A DNA stretch of 64,000 nucleotides from contig JAQFVV010000020.1 in NCBI GenBank assembly GCA_028023455.1, forward strand, positions 13,186,385 to 13,250,384, written 5' to 3'. The position numbers and the translations under genes are program-made. This DNA is from Epiperipatus broadwayi. Its lineage: Eukaryota; Onychophora; Udeonychophora; Euonychophora; Peripatidae. Every line of letters begins with the position of its first letter. Position 1 is the stretch's first letter. Under the pieces are notes generated by a model. That model was not told the DNA's origin. It searched no databases and saw only the letters and a list, made by a program, of their open reading frames with translations. Positions 11,054-23,344 of this stretch are shown piece after piece.

Positions 11054-12954
11054 TGTAACCAGACCACATACAAGCCCTTTATTACATCGGTTGTAACAAT
11101 TTCATGATGAGCATGTTGCAGGAAGGAACTATCGATTGGCATTCCCCAATGCAGATGTTAACCCCCCTCCAACAATATTTCCTGATGATCAGATGATGTA
11201 GCACCATAGAGACTGGAAGCATCTAGACATTTCTGTGTTTGGTTTTCCAAACGGCACCACTATAGTTCCATCTCACTACAACCTGACTTACATAGGTCTA
11301 GTTATGCCAGACATAGCTCAGGAGGCATGAAATTCTCATGAACAAGTGCAATGAATGATGAGTGATGCAAAATAGAACTGAACAACTAAAAGTAGTTTTA
11401 AGTAACAATTTTATTTAATAACAATTCATTTTCAAGTCCATGCTTTTCCATGTGAAGATTTATTTTCACTTCACTTATGGGAAGAAGTTTGAACGCAGTT
11501 TATTTAACAATAATTCATTTTCAAGTCCATATGTACCCATGTGAAGATTTATTTTCAGTTAACTTATGAGAAGTTTAGAAGCACTTTATTTATCAATAAT
11601 CCATTTGCAAGTCCTTCTAATAAGTATATGCAGTCAAGCAGTTATGATTTATGCAGCATTTCATTATTTTGAGAATTATTACAGATTGGTAAACACTTAA
11701 ACTCAGCAATCCTAGGTTTGTAGAGCATTTATAATTTAGTCAAATATAGATGTATATTCATATACATAAACTTTATTATTTTATCCAGATACAAGTAATA
11801 TGCAGTTAAGCAACTGCATTTATGATTTATACATCATTTCATTATTTTGAGAATTATTACAGGTTGGTAAACTTAAACTCAGCAATTCTAGGTTTGTGAA
11901 GCATTTATGATTTAGTCAAATATAGATGTATATTTATACACATAAACTTTATTATATTATCCAAATACAAGTAATATGCAGTTAAGCATTTATGATTAAC
12001 ATTTAATTATTCTAACATATATATTTATTTGGTCTGCTGCAAACGTATATTTTTATACATAAATTCATTAGCAGTTTCATTTATAATTTGAAATATAGAA
12101 CACAATTAACATTTTCATATTTCTCAATTAATTTTTTTCTTTTATTAGAAACTTTATCATAGCATTAATAATTGAATTGCTACTATTTTTTTAATTCTTA
12201 CCTTTTTACTTGTTGTTCTCTTTCAATACCAATGGGGGCTTAATGAATGGCACAGTAAACAGGCTGGAACTTACTTCATGATCGTGGATGGAGAGAAAAA
12301 AGCAGGTCAACCGCCCATGTTAAATTGTTTCTTCATGATTTTTCTATCTTGCTTTACTTAAAAAAACTGATAAAAATAAACACTCTCTGATAATCCAAAT
12401 ATTTTATACTTCCTCTGCTTGTTTTATCCAATATGACTTCTAAAAAAAACTACTTTCTCTATTGCTTTACTTAATAAAAACTGATAATAAAAAAACTATC
12501 CTCTCTGTCTGATAATCCAAATTTTTTTAGCCTATTTATACTCTTTCTGCTTACTCAGAATGGATTTTCTTTACATGACGCCTGCTTCAATTGGTGTTGG
12601 GGTATGTTTTCATCCACGTTCATGCCATTTCCCCCAGCTCATTGGCTATTCTTTTTGGCAGTAGAAGACCGTTTTCAATTATCTGGCTATGTGTTTTCGA
12701 ATTCCAATTAATTTTAATGTCTCCTTGCCTGGAGCATTTTGCCTTACTAATTATTTTCTGAAATACATAATAAGCTTATCTTTTTTCTTTTTTAATTGAT
12801 GAAATTTTAATAAAGAATGATTTATACTTTTTGTTTTATTGCATATTTAAACATATTTGTTCTCTTTTTTCTTTTTAATTTGACCAAATCATGCTAGTCT
12901 TTTTAAATGGGGGGGATCTTTTGAATACATATGTGAAACAGTATATCTGTTTCA
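11054..12954 (-). repeat. Upstream (5') LTR, apparently full length (about 1.9 kb)
   Basis: Minus-strand ends are TGAAACAG at 12954 and TTACA at 11054, giving TG...CA termini, and the primer-binding site follows. A segment of about 178 bp is tandemly duplicated (about 11630-11808 and 11809-11985; ATGATTTAT anchors at 11642 and 11821), against one copy in the other LTR. The plus-strand right end runs straight into a (TA)n tract at 12955-12971, which hides any target-site duplication. Confidence 0.82.
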
Positions 12955-13935
12955 ATATATATATATATATCTCAGTAAGTACTTAGTTAATATAGTGCAT
13001 TTTATTCTGGGATCACATACTAGCTTTCAAATATACTTTTTTGAGTACATACATATATTCGTAACCTATACTCACTTATACACATACTTATGTATGCATA
13101 CACATTAGCACAAAAATTAATAGTACAAATGTTATAATATGCATAAGTGAAATGGTATAAATGTTAGAATTCTTAGTACTCATTATCTTTGCTTTATTTT
13201 ATGCAGCAACCATTAAGATATTTTATATTCTTTCCATTTTTCTACAAGGGATCATATGTGAAGAAGATAACATATGAAATATTTTGTATAAATTTAAAAT
13301 ATGTATCCTGTTTGCATTGATAATTAATTGTATATCTTTTTTTTAATTGAAATTTCTTTACTACTTTTTCAATCCAATTAATTTTAAGATTTATGTCCCA
13401 AGATTATAATATCTCAATTGATTCATTTAATGATGATGATAAAATAAATACCTCTAGTAATATTATGTGTAGTAATTAAATCTAGATCTGGAATCCTCAG
13501 CTACTGTTAAGAGTATATGTGGATAGAATAAAGATCCATGAAAGTAACATGTGTAAATATATTTTAATAGAATGCAATATTGTTATTTCTGAAAATATCC
13601 TTTAAAGTAAATGATTATTTTTACAATTATTCATTAATGTTTAAGAAACAAGTAAAATTTTATTTATATCTTTATGAGCTATATTTAAACTTCTGGATCA
13701 ATTTATAATGTTTAAAGAGAAAAGCAATTGAAACAGAAAAAAAATTCTTTCATCTCAAATGCAGATATTTCTCAATATCTTTAGGATAAAAAAGAAAAAT
13801 TATTACTCACTACATGTCAAATCATCAGTTATTAAATAATCTCTCATAATAAATTCAGCTAACAGAAGATGAAAGTGAAGCAAAACCTATTCAGATGGTA
13901 TATTATATTTTATCATTAGTTAATTTTATTGGTTA
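12955..13935. other. (TA)n tract followed by AT-rich sequence without a gene
   Basis: It begins with about eight TA repeats at the LTR boundary, then simple AT-rich sequence. No coding or structural signal was recognised. Confidence 0.5.
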
Positions 13936-14160
13936 TTTTCTATTCTCTCGTGTTAGCTGCATGATGGCACTATTTATAGGTCTAATTCCTAGAAATATAC
14001 CAATTCAGCAACCTACATCCAACCTAAGAGGCTTCTTTCTACAATAAAACACAGTTGTTTTCTATTCTCTCATGTCAGCTGCATGATGGCGCTATTTCTA
14101 GGTCAATTCACTGTTTCAGCAGCCTACATCCAACCTAAGAGGCTTCTTTCTACAATAAAA
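13936..14160 (+). repeat. Two tandem copies of a 122-bp unit
   Basis: TTTTCTATTCTCTCRTGTYAGC starts at 13936 and again at 14058. Both copies run through GCATGATGGCRCTATTT and CCTACATCCAACCTAAGAGG to CTACAATAAAACACAG. The ACAATARAACACAG end recurs near 14202 and, without ACAAT, near 14254. The second copy starts in the 26-bp inverted repeat that also closes the element at 15880. Confidence 0.8.
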
Positions 14161-14584
14161 CACAGAAAGAGCCCTTGTGGCAGCTTCAGCCAACCTTCTA
14201 CAATAGAACACAGAAAGAGTCCCCGCCGGCTAGCCGGTCTGGCTTTTTTTATGCTAAAACACAGATAATTGCCTTTATTGGCTGCCACAATTGGTTGTGT
14301 TATTAACTTTATCATAATGCTAGAATGACTATTTTCTCTATACTTTTGTGTGAGAGTGTGTGGAGTTTAGCCTGTCGTAATTATTTAAAATTTCATTAAG
14401 AAGGTTTTTTTCAAGTACTCTAACCTACTGTTACATTGTAACTTTATTAACAATGTCTTGAAGGCTCCATTACGAATGTGTAACCCTCAAAAATTGGTTT
14501 TAAGGGTGCAGCAGAGAAGTATTTTGACGATCATGCAAAAAGTAATGTTTTCGTGAGAATTCATCCGTGACAATATAAGCACAA

Positions 14585-15700
14585 AACAACCCAATGTCTG
14601 ATTATTAATTACTGTCCACAAAAAAAAAAAAAAAATTAGTCAGGTATTATTTTTACATTTACTATTTAAATAAGATTATTTTTTATATGTACACACATTA
14701 ACAAAAACAACCCAGTTTCTGATTAATTACTGTCCAAGAAAAGAAAAGAAAATTAGTCGGGTTTGATTTTTAAATGTAGTATTTGAATTAAGGTACTTTT
14801 TATATATACACAATAACAAAAAAACCAACTTTCTGATTAATTACTGTCCAAAAAAAACACAAATTAGTCGGTATCATTTTTAAATTTAGTATTTAAATAA
14901 CGGTATCTTTTTATATATACACACTAACAAAAAGAAACCATTTTCTGATTCATTACTCTCAAAAAAAGCAAATTAGTCAGGTATCATTTTTCAATTATTT
15001 CAATGACGGTCCTTTTTATATATACACACTAATAAAAAAAAACCACTTTCTGATTAATTACTATCAAAAAAAAAAGCAAACTAGTTGGGTATCATTTGAA
15101 AATTGAGTGTGAATTTTTAAATATTGTGGGTAAATTGAATAATGTAGAATTTCATATTATTTTCTATTCAAAAAAGATCATAACTTTTTCTATATATACA
15201 CACAACGAAAATAAACCCCACTTTCTGATTAATTACTGTCAATACCAAAAAAAAGTTATTCGGGTATCATTTTTAAATTTAGTATTTAAATAATATTATG
15301 GCTTTTGATATCTACACACTAACAAAAACAATCCACTTTCTGATTCATTACTGTCAAAGAAAATGCAAAATAGTCAGGTATCATTTTAAATGTAGTATTT
15401 AAGGAACGGTACCACCTTATATATATACACACACACTAACAAAAAGAACCCACTTTCTGATTAATTACTGTCAAAAAAAAAAGGCAAATTACTCAGGTAT
15501 CATTTTCAAATTTAGCTTGACTGTAAAAATTTTATGTAAATTGAAAAATGTATAATTGCGTATTATTTTCTATTAAAAAAAATACTGTAACTTTTTATAG
15601 ATACACACAAACAAAAACAACCCATTTTAAGATTAATTACTGTCCAAAAAACGTCAATTATTTGGGTATCATTTTAAAATTTAATATGAATTTTTAAATT
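14585..15700 (+). repeat. Satellite-like tandem array, about 112-bp units with two longer units
   Basis: Nine units are anchored by TCTGATTAATTACTGTC or close variants at about 14599, 14721, 14836, 14946, 15052, 15230, 15342, 15459 and 15631. Spacing is 106-122 bp, except for two units of about 172-178 bp. Those carry an extra segment containing TAATGTAGAATTTCATATTA or its relative TAATGTATAATTGCGTATTA. Each unit ends in a TATATACACA tract followed by an ACAAAAA-type run. The order short x4, long, short x2, long, short suggests duplication of blocks rather than of single units. Confidence 0.85.
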
Positions 15701-15784
15701 TTTGATTTTAAATAGTAATATTATTAGTTCCTCTAATTTCCTATTACAAAACTAAAAAAGCCGGTATTTATATAGATAGAATCA

Positions 15785-15807
15785 CAGGCCTGGCCAGGCC
15801 TGGCCCG
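15785..15807. repeat. GC-rich palindromic duplication
   Basis: The sequence contains GGCCTGG, CCA and GGCCTGG in a row, a 21-23 bp self-complementary GC block in a very AT-rich neighbourhood. It sits about 50 bp inside the right inverted repeat of the candidate element. Confidence 0.7.
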
Positions 15808-15880
15808 AATCATAATATGTATGTGTTTTTGATTAGCATCAACACCATCAAACGGCTGACATGAGAGAATAGAAAACAAC

Positions 15881-16912
15881 CCAAAAAAATTACTAAAGAA
15901 CATCTTTGTCATTTGATTTGACATCTTCATTTCAATTTTTTATTTCCTGTAAAACTTTAAATAATTTTTCCATATCTAATTTTTAGTTTATCTAATTTTT
16001 ACTTTAAAAGTTGATAATAAAATGTGTTTAAAAATATGAAATAAACCTATTATTTAGTAGTTTAATGGTTAGAAATAAATATAAACATTAAAAAAAAAAA
16101 AAAAAAAATCTAAGTGTGATGGCGGTCTCTTTGTTTATTCTCAAAACTATCAAGCATAAATTGAACTTATTTAGCTATACAATAAATTTTAATACAACTT
16201 AATTTCCCATTCTCAGTTGTTCAAGATGTTATATACTATGATTATTATTATTATTATTATTAGCAATACTATTATTTCTGATTTTCATAAATATTAAACA
16301 ATTAATGATCTAAACTGAATTACAGTCCAATTATTACAACTATTTGCTGCAAAATGATACAAATCTGACCTAAAATAAAAAATTTAATCTATTCAAAAGC
16401 TCTATTTCACTTATATATTATTAAACATTTTAGATATTAATTTGCAGTAGTTAAAAAATTAAATGTAATATGATCCGTTAAATTTTAACAATTTAAGTTA
16501 AAATTGCACTTTAAAAAAAAGTAGAAAAGATTCATAAAAATCCTAGACATGGCTTCATTTATTTTTAATTTTCAATTTTAAATCAAAACTGTCATATTAG
16601 TCTAAATAAAATGGAAATTATAAAACTGATGCTTTCATTAATCAAAAAAGTGACAATCTTTTACTTGCAAAGATTAGTATTTTACTTTTTAAAAACTACA
16701 AGCAGCTAATGAATGTGAAATTATATTTTGGCAAGACTTTTAAGACAATATATACAGAGAATATATTTTAATAGTTAAAACAATAAAAATAATGAAGATT
16801 AAATTATATTTTATATCATACGAAAATAGAAAAATCATTAATGAAACAATAAAATTGGTCACTACTATAACAATATTTGGAAAAAATAAAATATTTTAAT
16901 TTTTATTTTATA
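15881..16912. other. AT-rich sequence with poly-A and ATT microsatellites, no gene
   Basis: It contains an A tract near 16089-16109 and an (ATT)n tract near 16243-16261. No coding or RNA feature recognised. Confidence 0.5.
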
Positions 16913-17215
16913 TTCCATATTTTTTAAACATAATTTGCAAATTTATAATCCCTCATATCCAATTGCTCCCAAGGTTTTTCCATAAATACGTGAAAATACA
17001 GATAATTGCAAACTTTAAAAGAAATAGGTGTTTAATATATATATTTTAAATCTAATTTTATACCCTATATTTTTTTAAACACAATTTGCAAATGTATAAT
17101 CCCTCATATCTGCAGCCAACTGCCCCCAAGGTATTTCCATAAATACATGAAAATATGGATAATAGCAAACTTTAAGAGAAATGAGTGTTTAATATATATA
17201 TACTGATACAATTTT
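16913..17215 (+). repeat. Two tandem copies of a 151-bp unit
   Basis: AATTTGCAAATKTATAATCC starts at 16932 and again at 17083. Both copies continue through CATAAATACRTGAAAATA to GTGTTTAATATATATA. The second has a small insertion, TCTGCAGCC, not seen in the first. Confidence 0.8.
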
Positions 17216-20200
17216 AAAATGTACTTATTTAAATATCAACAAAAGTAATTAACAAACAATTAGAATAATATAGTTGTGAATAAGATTATCCAATAATAAA
17301 TCTAAAAAATAAGAGATCAAAAATAGCCACCAATAACTGAGTTTTCATAATAAAGAACTTGCTAAGAGACTATTGACAATAGGCTCATAAAAGTATGAAA
17401 TGTATTAATTTAAAGTAGATGTTTTTATTTATATTACATTGAATATTACTTCAAGCCATAAAATTTGTAAACTTACTTTTAAAATTAGTATTTTCTTCAT
17501 TTTTTTTACTTCACACTTTTTCAAACAATAAGAGATAAGTTCATGGTTGGAGACACTACTGTATTTTTTTTAAAATATTTTTTCTTCTTACTTTTTACTA
17601 TAATTTTATTTCATTAAACTATTTAGATATTTTCAATTATTTTTTATATCACAAATTCTTTAAATGAGACATTTTATTTTTTAATTTTCACAATGACTTG
17701 TTATCTTTCACTACTCCTTGCCAGCCACCTCAAAATAATCTTCTCAACTCACAATTTATTCTATGCCATTAACTTCATTTAATAAATAAAGTGCAGCAAT
17801 AATGAAAACTAGAATGAAACAAAAGTGATAATAATAGTAATAACCCTAAAAAACAACAACTAAATTTCCAAGCCAAAATATATTATCATGATAATATGAT
17901 ACTATTTAAATTTTTAATATTAATGAAATATTTGTCAAAATTAGTGACTTTGGAAGTTATTCAGTATTAACCACATGCTCTCCATGTATAGCAATATTAA
18001 TAATAATGATTGATTTGTTAGCCAGCTGATGTTTACTAAGCCCAAAGTAGATAGATATGCACATAATAAAAAAAATAATTCCCACAGTTATACTGATAAT
18101 ATTGTTTCTTAAGTAATCAATATATTTGAAAATCAGTATTGCACATGAATTAAATGGCAAAAAAAATCAAAAGCAGTTTATACATGTATGTCTAGTAATG
18201 AGAATTTAAAATGCAGCAGAAATATTACAAATGTGATAATGGAACATGAGATAATACAACTATTTCACATGCCATATTACCAAAAGTTTAAAAAAATCAT
18301 GCAAAAATGGAAAAAAAGTCAATCTGCAGATAAATGCTAACACCAAATAACTCATTTATACAAGGTAACTCTTTTTATTTAGGAATCATAATTTAAATAG
18401 CATTATTGATTTACAATATAGAATTTAAATTTTCATGACTTAGCTAATGTTCAAATAGTAATGAATTCAATAAATGAGTTTAAAAAAAAAAACTGGTCAA
18501 TGGTAATATTTTTAAGATCGTCATCCTGCTAAATTTTTATTTGGGGTAACATCCCACATCATTTGCCATTTGCTAATACATCCCTTTTTGAAATCCATTT
18601 TGATCTTAGAAGAAAAAAAAACAAACTAATATCTAAATTTATTATTAATTGACAAAGTATAATAAAAAAATAATTTTCTTCCATTTGCTGCTATTGGGAA
18701 ACAAAAATCAAAATTTAATGTGCCACACACTGAGGTTTGACTATCACAATATCTGTTGCATTTTCTTAACCCCATGATAAATAAATCAGCTTATCAATCA
18801 ATACATTTGGTATACTTCATCACATCTTTTGTCAATGAGAATTTATCACTTACATATTAGTGAGACGTGGGGTTTTATATTATTTGTAACCCAGATCCAC
18901 ATATCTATTGTAAAAGATAAAAATCTCAGACTACTATCTCCATCAGAACAATTACTGATTTAAGTTAATCATTCTAACTGTACTTTCTTAAGTTAAAAAC
19001 TTCTTATATTATATCACATATAATCTTGTATATGACATACATATTAAATCTTTTATATATACATTCATATAGCCAAAATTCAATTGTGGAATTATTTATC
19101 AATCCAAAAAAAAAGCAACATTCTTTCTATAATTGTATTACCATCTAGAATTGGCAGCTCTAAATAATGCCAAATATTATAGTTTTTAAATGTGATTTTT
19201 GGATTTAATTATCTCTTAACAGCTGGGTAATTTTTACGAGTAATAGAAATGAAGTTATGAAAAAAAAAATTGACTTTACGAGTTTAACAGAATAATAGAT
19301 CTACTCAAACTTACTGCTTATATATATATATAGTGCTGATAAAGATGGTAAAGGTGAAACATGGGAAGATTGGAAACCATCATCATCCCCATAGATTACA
19401 AATAAAATATAAAATGGACAAATACAACAGATTGGATAAATATAAAGTTAATGAGCATGAGAATCAGCATCTTTATACCATCAATAAATATATAATGAAT
19501 AATCAAAAACGAGCAGGTGACTCAGCATGAGAATGAAATATAAGTAGTTATACTAATAAAAAGTTATAAACTGCACCACCCCAGCATTACATAAAAAGAA
19601 TTAAATCAACAACTCATCAACAATCAACCTTGTGACTGGATACAAGAGGTACATACAAACAGGCTACTTATCTAGCCACTGCTAAATTTAGAGCAAAAGT
19701 TAACAAAAATCTGGATGTACATACTTAAATGCTAATATATCAATCATAATTTAAAAAATAAAGCTGGAATGCTGTACATGCTCATCATCATCATTGTTTT
19801 GGCCACATACCAGCCAACTATAAATTATTTTTTTAATAAAACAAACAAAATGCCACCATCCAGAAAATTACCTGGATATCTAAACACAAATATAAACTGA
19901 ATGTCCAAATACCAATATAAACTCTTATATCCATATAACTAATCATTATGCTCTCTAGAGTTAGCTCAACATCATAAGACTCTAGGAACTGTAACTACGA
20001 GCAAGAGAAAGATAAATATAACAGCTTATCCTATTTTATTTGAAATATTTTTACTGGAATAATTTTAAAATCTCTAAAACATTAAGCTAATATGAAATCA
20101 AATCACACACATTGTCCTTTCATAGAACACATAATTGAAAAAATAAAGACATTAAACATTAAAAAAACAATTATTTAATACAATGACTAATAATTAAAAA

Positions 20201-22518
20201 CAATTTAAAAAATGACATGATATGATAATTCAAATTTATATATTATTATCAAAAAATACAATTTCATATAGCATATATGATTAACCATTTAATTTTTATT
20301 CATTAAATTAATTAGGTTTTTCTATAATTGATTTATTTTATTTTCAATAAATAAAATTTAAAAAGAACTTTTTAATCAGAGATAAAGTGTTAAATTTGCT
20401 TAAACCTTTGTATAATTTTGCAGAAAAAATAATGAGTAAAAAACATGTTTCAAAAGAAATGTTAAATTTTATAAAATTCAAATTATCTATAAACCCTTTT
20501 TAAAATTTAGAAAGGGAAAATAAATGAATAATAAAAAATGTTTCACAAAAAATTAAATTAATAAAATTACTCATTATGACCAAATATTATTTCTATAAAA
20601 ATATCTATAATTGTATAGATAATGTGCACATTAAAATACCCTTTACCTTGGTTTTAGTTTCTTTTTGAGTCCTTTGATACTTGTAATTTCCAATTTACAT
20701 GTAGGTTTTCTTCTTGAAGACCTCAATTCCAGGCTAGTATAAACAGTTAATTTATCTATTCAGCCATACAATATTTTCAGGCCAACACAGAATGAATTTA
20801 TCTATTTGTTTCTAATAATTTTCCAGGTAAATACAGACACTCATGCTCTTGGGAGGAGTCAAGGCTTGTTGCAGATTGGTTGAGGAGAATTTTTCTTCTC
20901 TTTTACATTCTTCCAGTGATGCAGTTACATGGGGTAGATGTGCTTGGCTTTTAACTAATCTTAGCACATATTTGTCTTCATTTTAGAAAACATTTTTAAC
21001 AGCTAACTTTGCACATTTGTTTAAAAGCTGAGTTAATACATACTGCTACTGATCTCAATAGCTAGACCAAAGACAATTCTACTGTTCTTCAGCAGCTGGA
21101 TCAAGGCTGAATGCTCTTCTCAACAGTTTAAGACTGATCTCTTCTTATAAAACACTAAGGTCCAATGATTTACTCTTTCCCCTATGATACAATTTTGAAA
21201 CAATATTGTCTCCAACCAATCAAAATCCTGTCTACTACATGGCCAACTTAAGCATTTACCAATTAGGTCTTCTTTTATAAAAATTGTTTAGTTATTTCTC
21301 TCCTTTTTTATTATTGCAAAACAAATAAAAAATCCCTTGTACTTGCTTTTCTCTTATGGAAAAAAAAAGTTAACACTTCCTATTGTATCAAGAGAGACAA
21401 AGAGAAAAAACAACTCTAATCTATTAAAATAAAAATTTAATAAAAAAATATTACTTTTATCCTTTTCTTTTAAAACTTTATCTATCTTTCTAAAAGATTA
21501 AAATTAAAAATTGTTCAACAATTTTTTTTCAATATTAAAATTGGCAAATAATTAGTAAAAAGATATTTTTAAAAAATGCTTACATTTTCTCTCCCTTTTA
21601 CAATCATTTATAACTTATTGAAATAATGATATTATTGTCTTAAAAATATCTGCAATTTTCATATCATTTCGTAAAAAAGAACATTTAAGTAAATCACCTA
21701 CCCATTATTATTAAAAAATATGTGGCAAAATTAAATATTTTCCCAATAATTACATTCTAAACCCAAGGAGCTTGTAATATTGGCATATCCAGAGTTGGTC
21801 ATCACTGCTACAATATACATTAAAATGAGTAATGTTTTATTTATTTCAGTATCAGTTATGCAATCTTCGACATAGCTCATATGTGATTTTCAGAGCTGTG
21901 AGGATGCTATTAAATATATCACTAAGAGGTTAAAAAATTACTATATAACATTCTAATAACAGGCCATAATCGAAAATATAAAATTTTTTATCAAAAAATG
22001 GAATAAGTTTGTAAAAAAATATGTGAATTTAAGAAAAACTGGTAAATTATCTCTTATCAAAAAATGGTTTCAACAATCTATTATCACAAAAAAGTGCCTA
22101 TTATAAGTTTCTTCTTTTATGAGTTCATTGTTTACTTTTTGTCTTTTGTAATAACAGTTATTAGTTTCAGCTAAATCATTGATAGAGTATTTGGGCAAAT
22201 CTATCTCCATTTGCATTATACACATATATATTGAAATGGTAATTCAACTTTACATAATACTTCCAACATATAAATATAATAGTTCACATTAAATATGGCA
22301 AAATACTATGGTAATGATGATCAAAATAACAGCACACTGAAGATTAAATTTTGTAAAATTATTCCAAAAGCATTTTTTGAATTATTTTTTAAGGCATTAT
22401 ATCTGTATAGTAAGAACACATCACTGATCACCATCATCATCTCAATATATTTTTATTAAACCAGCACTTCCCTAAGGAAGTTCCATGACTGCTCAGGGTT
22501 AGTGATATATTAATGGTA
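17216..22518. other. Long stretch without recognised genes
   Basis: Mostly AT-rich unique sequence. The part at about 20640-21300 is less AT-rich and has a TATAAAA box at about 21146, but I could not match it to any gene or LTR. Short open frames (for example 17957-18160 minus and 19333-19530 plus) have no recognisable domain. (TA)n occurs at 19320-19332. Confidence 0.45.
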
Positions 22519-22935
22519 TATGTAAATATTTGAAAACCAGGCACTCTTCACAAACCTGGGAGCTTAATTGTAAGTATAGATGATTTGAACTTAGATTTTC
22601 AAGCACCCTTCAACTATCCACACTATCTCATACAACTGATACCCATGACCACACACATGTAGAAAAGATTAATAATCACCAATATACGTATTTCATGCTA
22701 AACCAGCACTCATCAGTTGATCCAGACTATCATCTCTCACACATATATATATAATCAATGCTCAGTTTATATTAAGATAGCAAATCTTCAAACTTTAATG
22801 GACAGGCTTCAATCCACTGCAACTTCCAAATCTTCAGCCATCCATATTATTGAAAATCTGATGATGAAAATACTCTATACTTATAATTAAGCTCCCAGGT
22901 TTGTGAAGAGTGCCTGGTTTTCAAATATTTACATA
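22519..22935. repeat. 61-bp inverted pair nested in a larger inverted repeat
   Basis: A 61-bp segment at 22519-22579 (ACCAGGCACTCTTCACAAAC core) is present again, inverted, at 22875-22935 with one or two changes. The second copy starts where the left arm of the larger palindrome ends. The two inversions are therefore interleaved, as expected from repeated inverted duplication or template switching. Confidence 0.85.
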
Positions 22936-23326
22936 TCAAGCTTGTATCCTATCCATCCCTCTTATATGTATTTAATGGATACTGTCCTATATATGAGGGG
23001 TTAGAGTGACTTCAGGTCAACATGGGCATGGCAATAATATTAGCATCATCATGGGATTTGAGTTTTCATCATCAGATTTTCAATGATATGGATGGCTGAA
23101 GAATTGGAGGTTGCAGTGGATTGAAGCCTGGCCATTAAAGTTTGAAGATTTGCTATCTTAATATAAACTGAGTATTGATTATATATATGTGTAAGAGATG
23201 ATAGTCTGGATCAACTAATGAGTGCTGGTTTAGCATGAAATACGTATATTGGTGATTATTAATCTTTTCTGCATGTGTGTGGTCATGTGTATCAGTTGTA
23301 TTAGATAGTGTGGATAGTTGAAGGGT
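22606..23326. repeat. Large inverted repeat: two dispersed-repeat copies in opposite orientation
   Basis: The arms are 22606-22870 and 23063-23326 (about 264 bp each, roughly 90 percent identical by eye) with a 190-bp spacer. Recognisable segments are AATCACCAATATACGTATTT, TAAACCAGCACTCATCAGTT and CTTCAATCCACTGCAACTTC on the plus strand of the left arm. A third, more diverged copy lies at 56755-57070 in the orientation of the right arm, so the unit is a dispersed repeat of about 300 bp. Just beyond the right arm, CTGAGTTCAAATCC (about 23338-23351) resembles a pol III B-box, hinting at a SINE link that I cannot prove. Confidence 0.82.
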
Positions 23327-23344
23327 TCTTGAAATTCTGAGTTC

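Larger units (their letters stand above)
6945..12954 (-). mobile_element. Gag-only, Ty3/gypsy-like LTR retrotransposon, minus strand, 3' LTR truncated
   Basis: Two long direct repeats (6945-8447 and 11054-12954) flank a 2.6-kb internal region. Read on the minus strand, the upstream LTR begins TGAAACAG and ends TTACA. Two bases later comes a TGGTACCCTGCTGTGAG primer-binding site (11035-11051). A G-rich polypurine tract (8448-8458) directly precedes the downstream LTR, which begins with the same TGAAACAG. The only recognisable protein is a broken gag (9146-10730); there is no protease, RT, RNase H or integrase. It would therefore have needed a partner element. The downstream LTR lacks about 160 bp that the upstream LTR keeps (11054-11213), so no target-site duplication can be recovered. 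Class assignment rests on the gag WWDSL-type motif and the primer-site layout. Confidence 0.85.
14054..15880. mobile_element. Candidate non-autonomous element: satellite array enclosed by a 26-bp inverted repeat
   Basis: A perfect 26-bp inverted repeat occurs at 14054-14079 and 15855-15880 (starts GTTGTTTTCTATTC, ends ATGTCAGC). Between them lie an ACAATAAAACACAG-type repeat zone, about 200 bp of unique sequence, a nine-unit tandem array, and a GC-rich palindromic block. A central tandem array between conserved flanks resembles some non-autonomous Helitron/Helentron-like elements and some foldback elements. No transposase, no clear target duplication and no proven terminus are visible, so the class is open. 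The upstream 122-bp duplication could mean the true left end lies at 13936. Confidence 0.45.

Noticed and set aside
11214-11215. LTR boundary at the TG at 11214, where homology with the other LTR ends
   Set aside because: The next bases do not give a good primer-binding site at once. A clear TTACA end followed by a TGG primer site lies 160 bp further at 11054, so the downstream LTR is better explained as truncated.
12955-12975. Target-site duplication of the LTR element
   Set aside because: The right flank is a TA microsatellite and the left end is truncated, so no matching pair can be claimed.
14083-14315. Overlapping open frames on both strands near 14.1-14.3 kb
   Set aside because: They arise from tandem CTACAATAAAACACAG-type repeats without stops; no protein resemblance.
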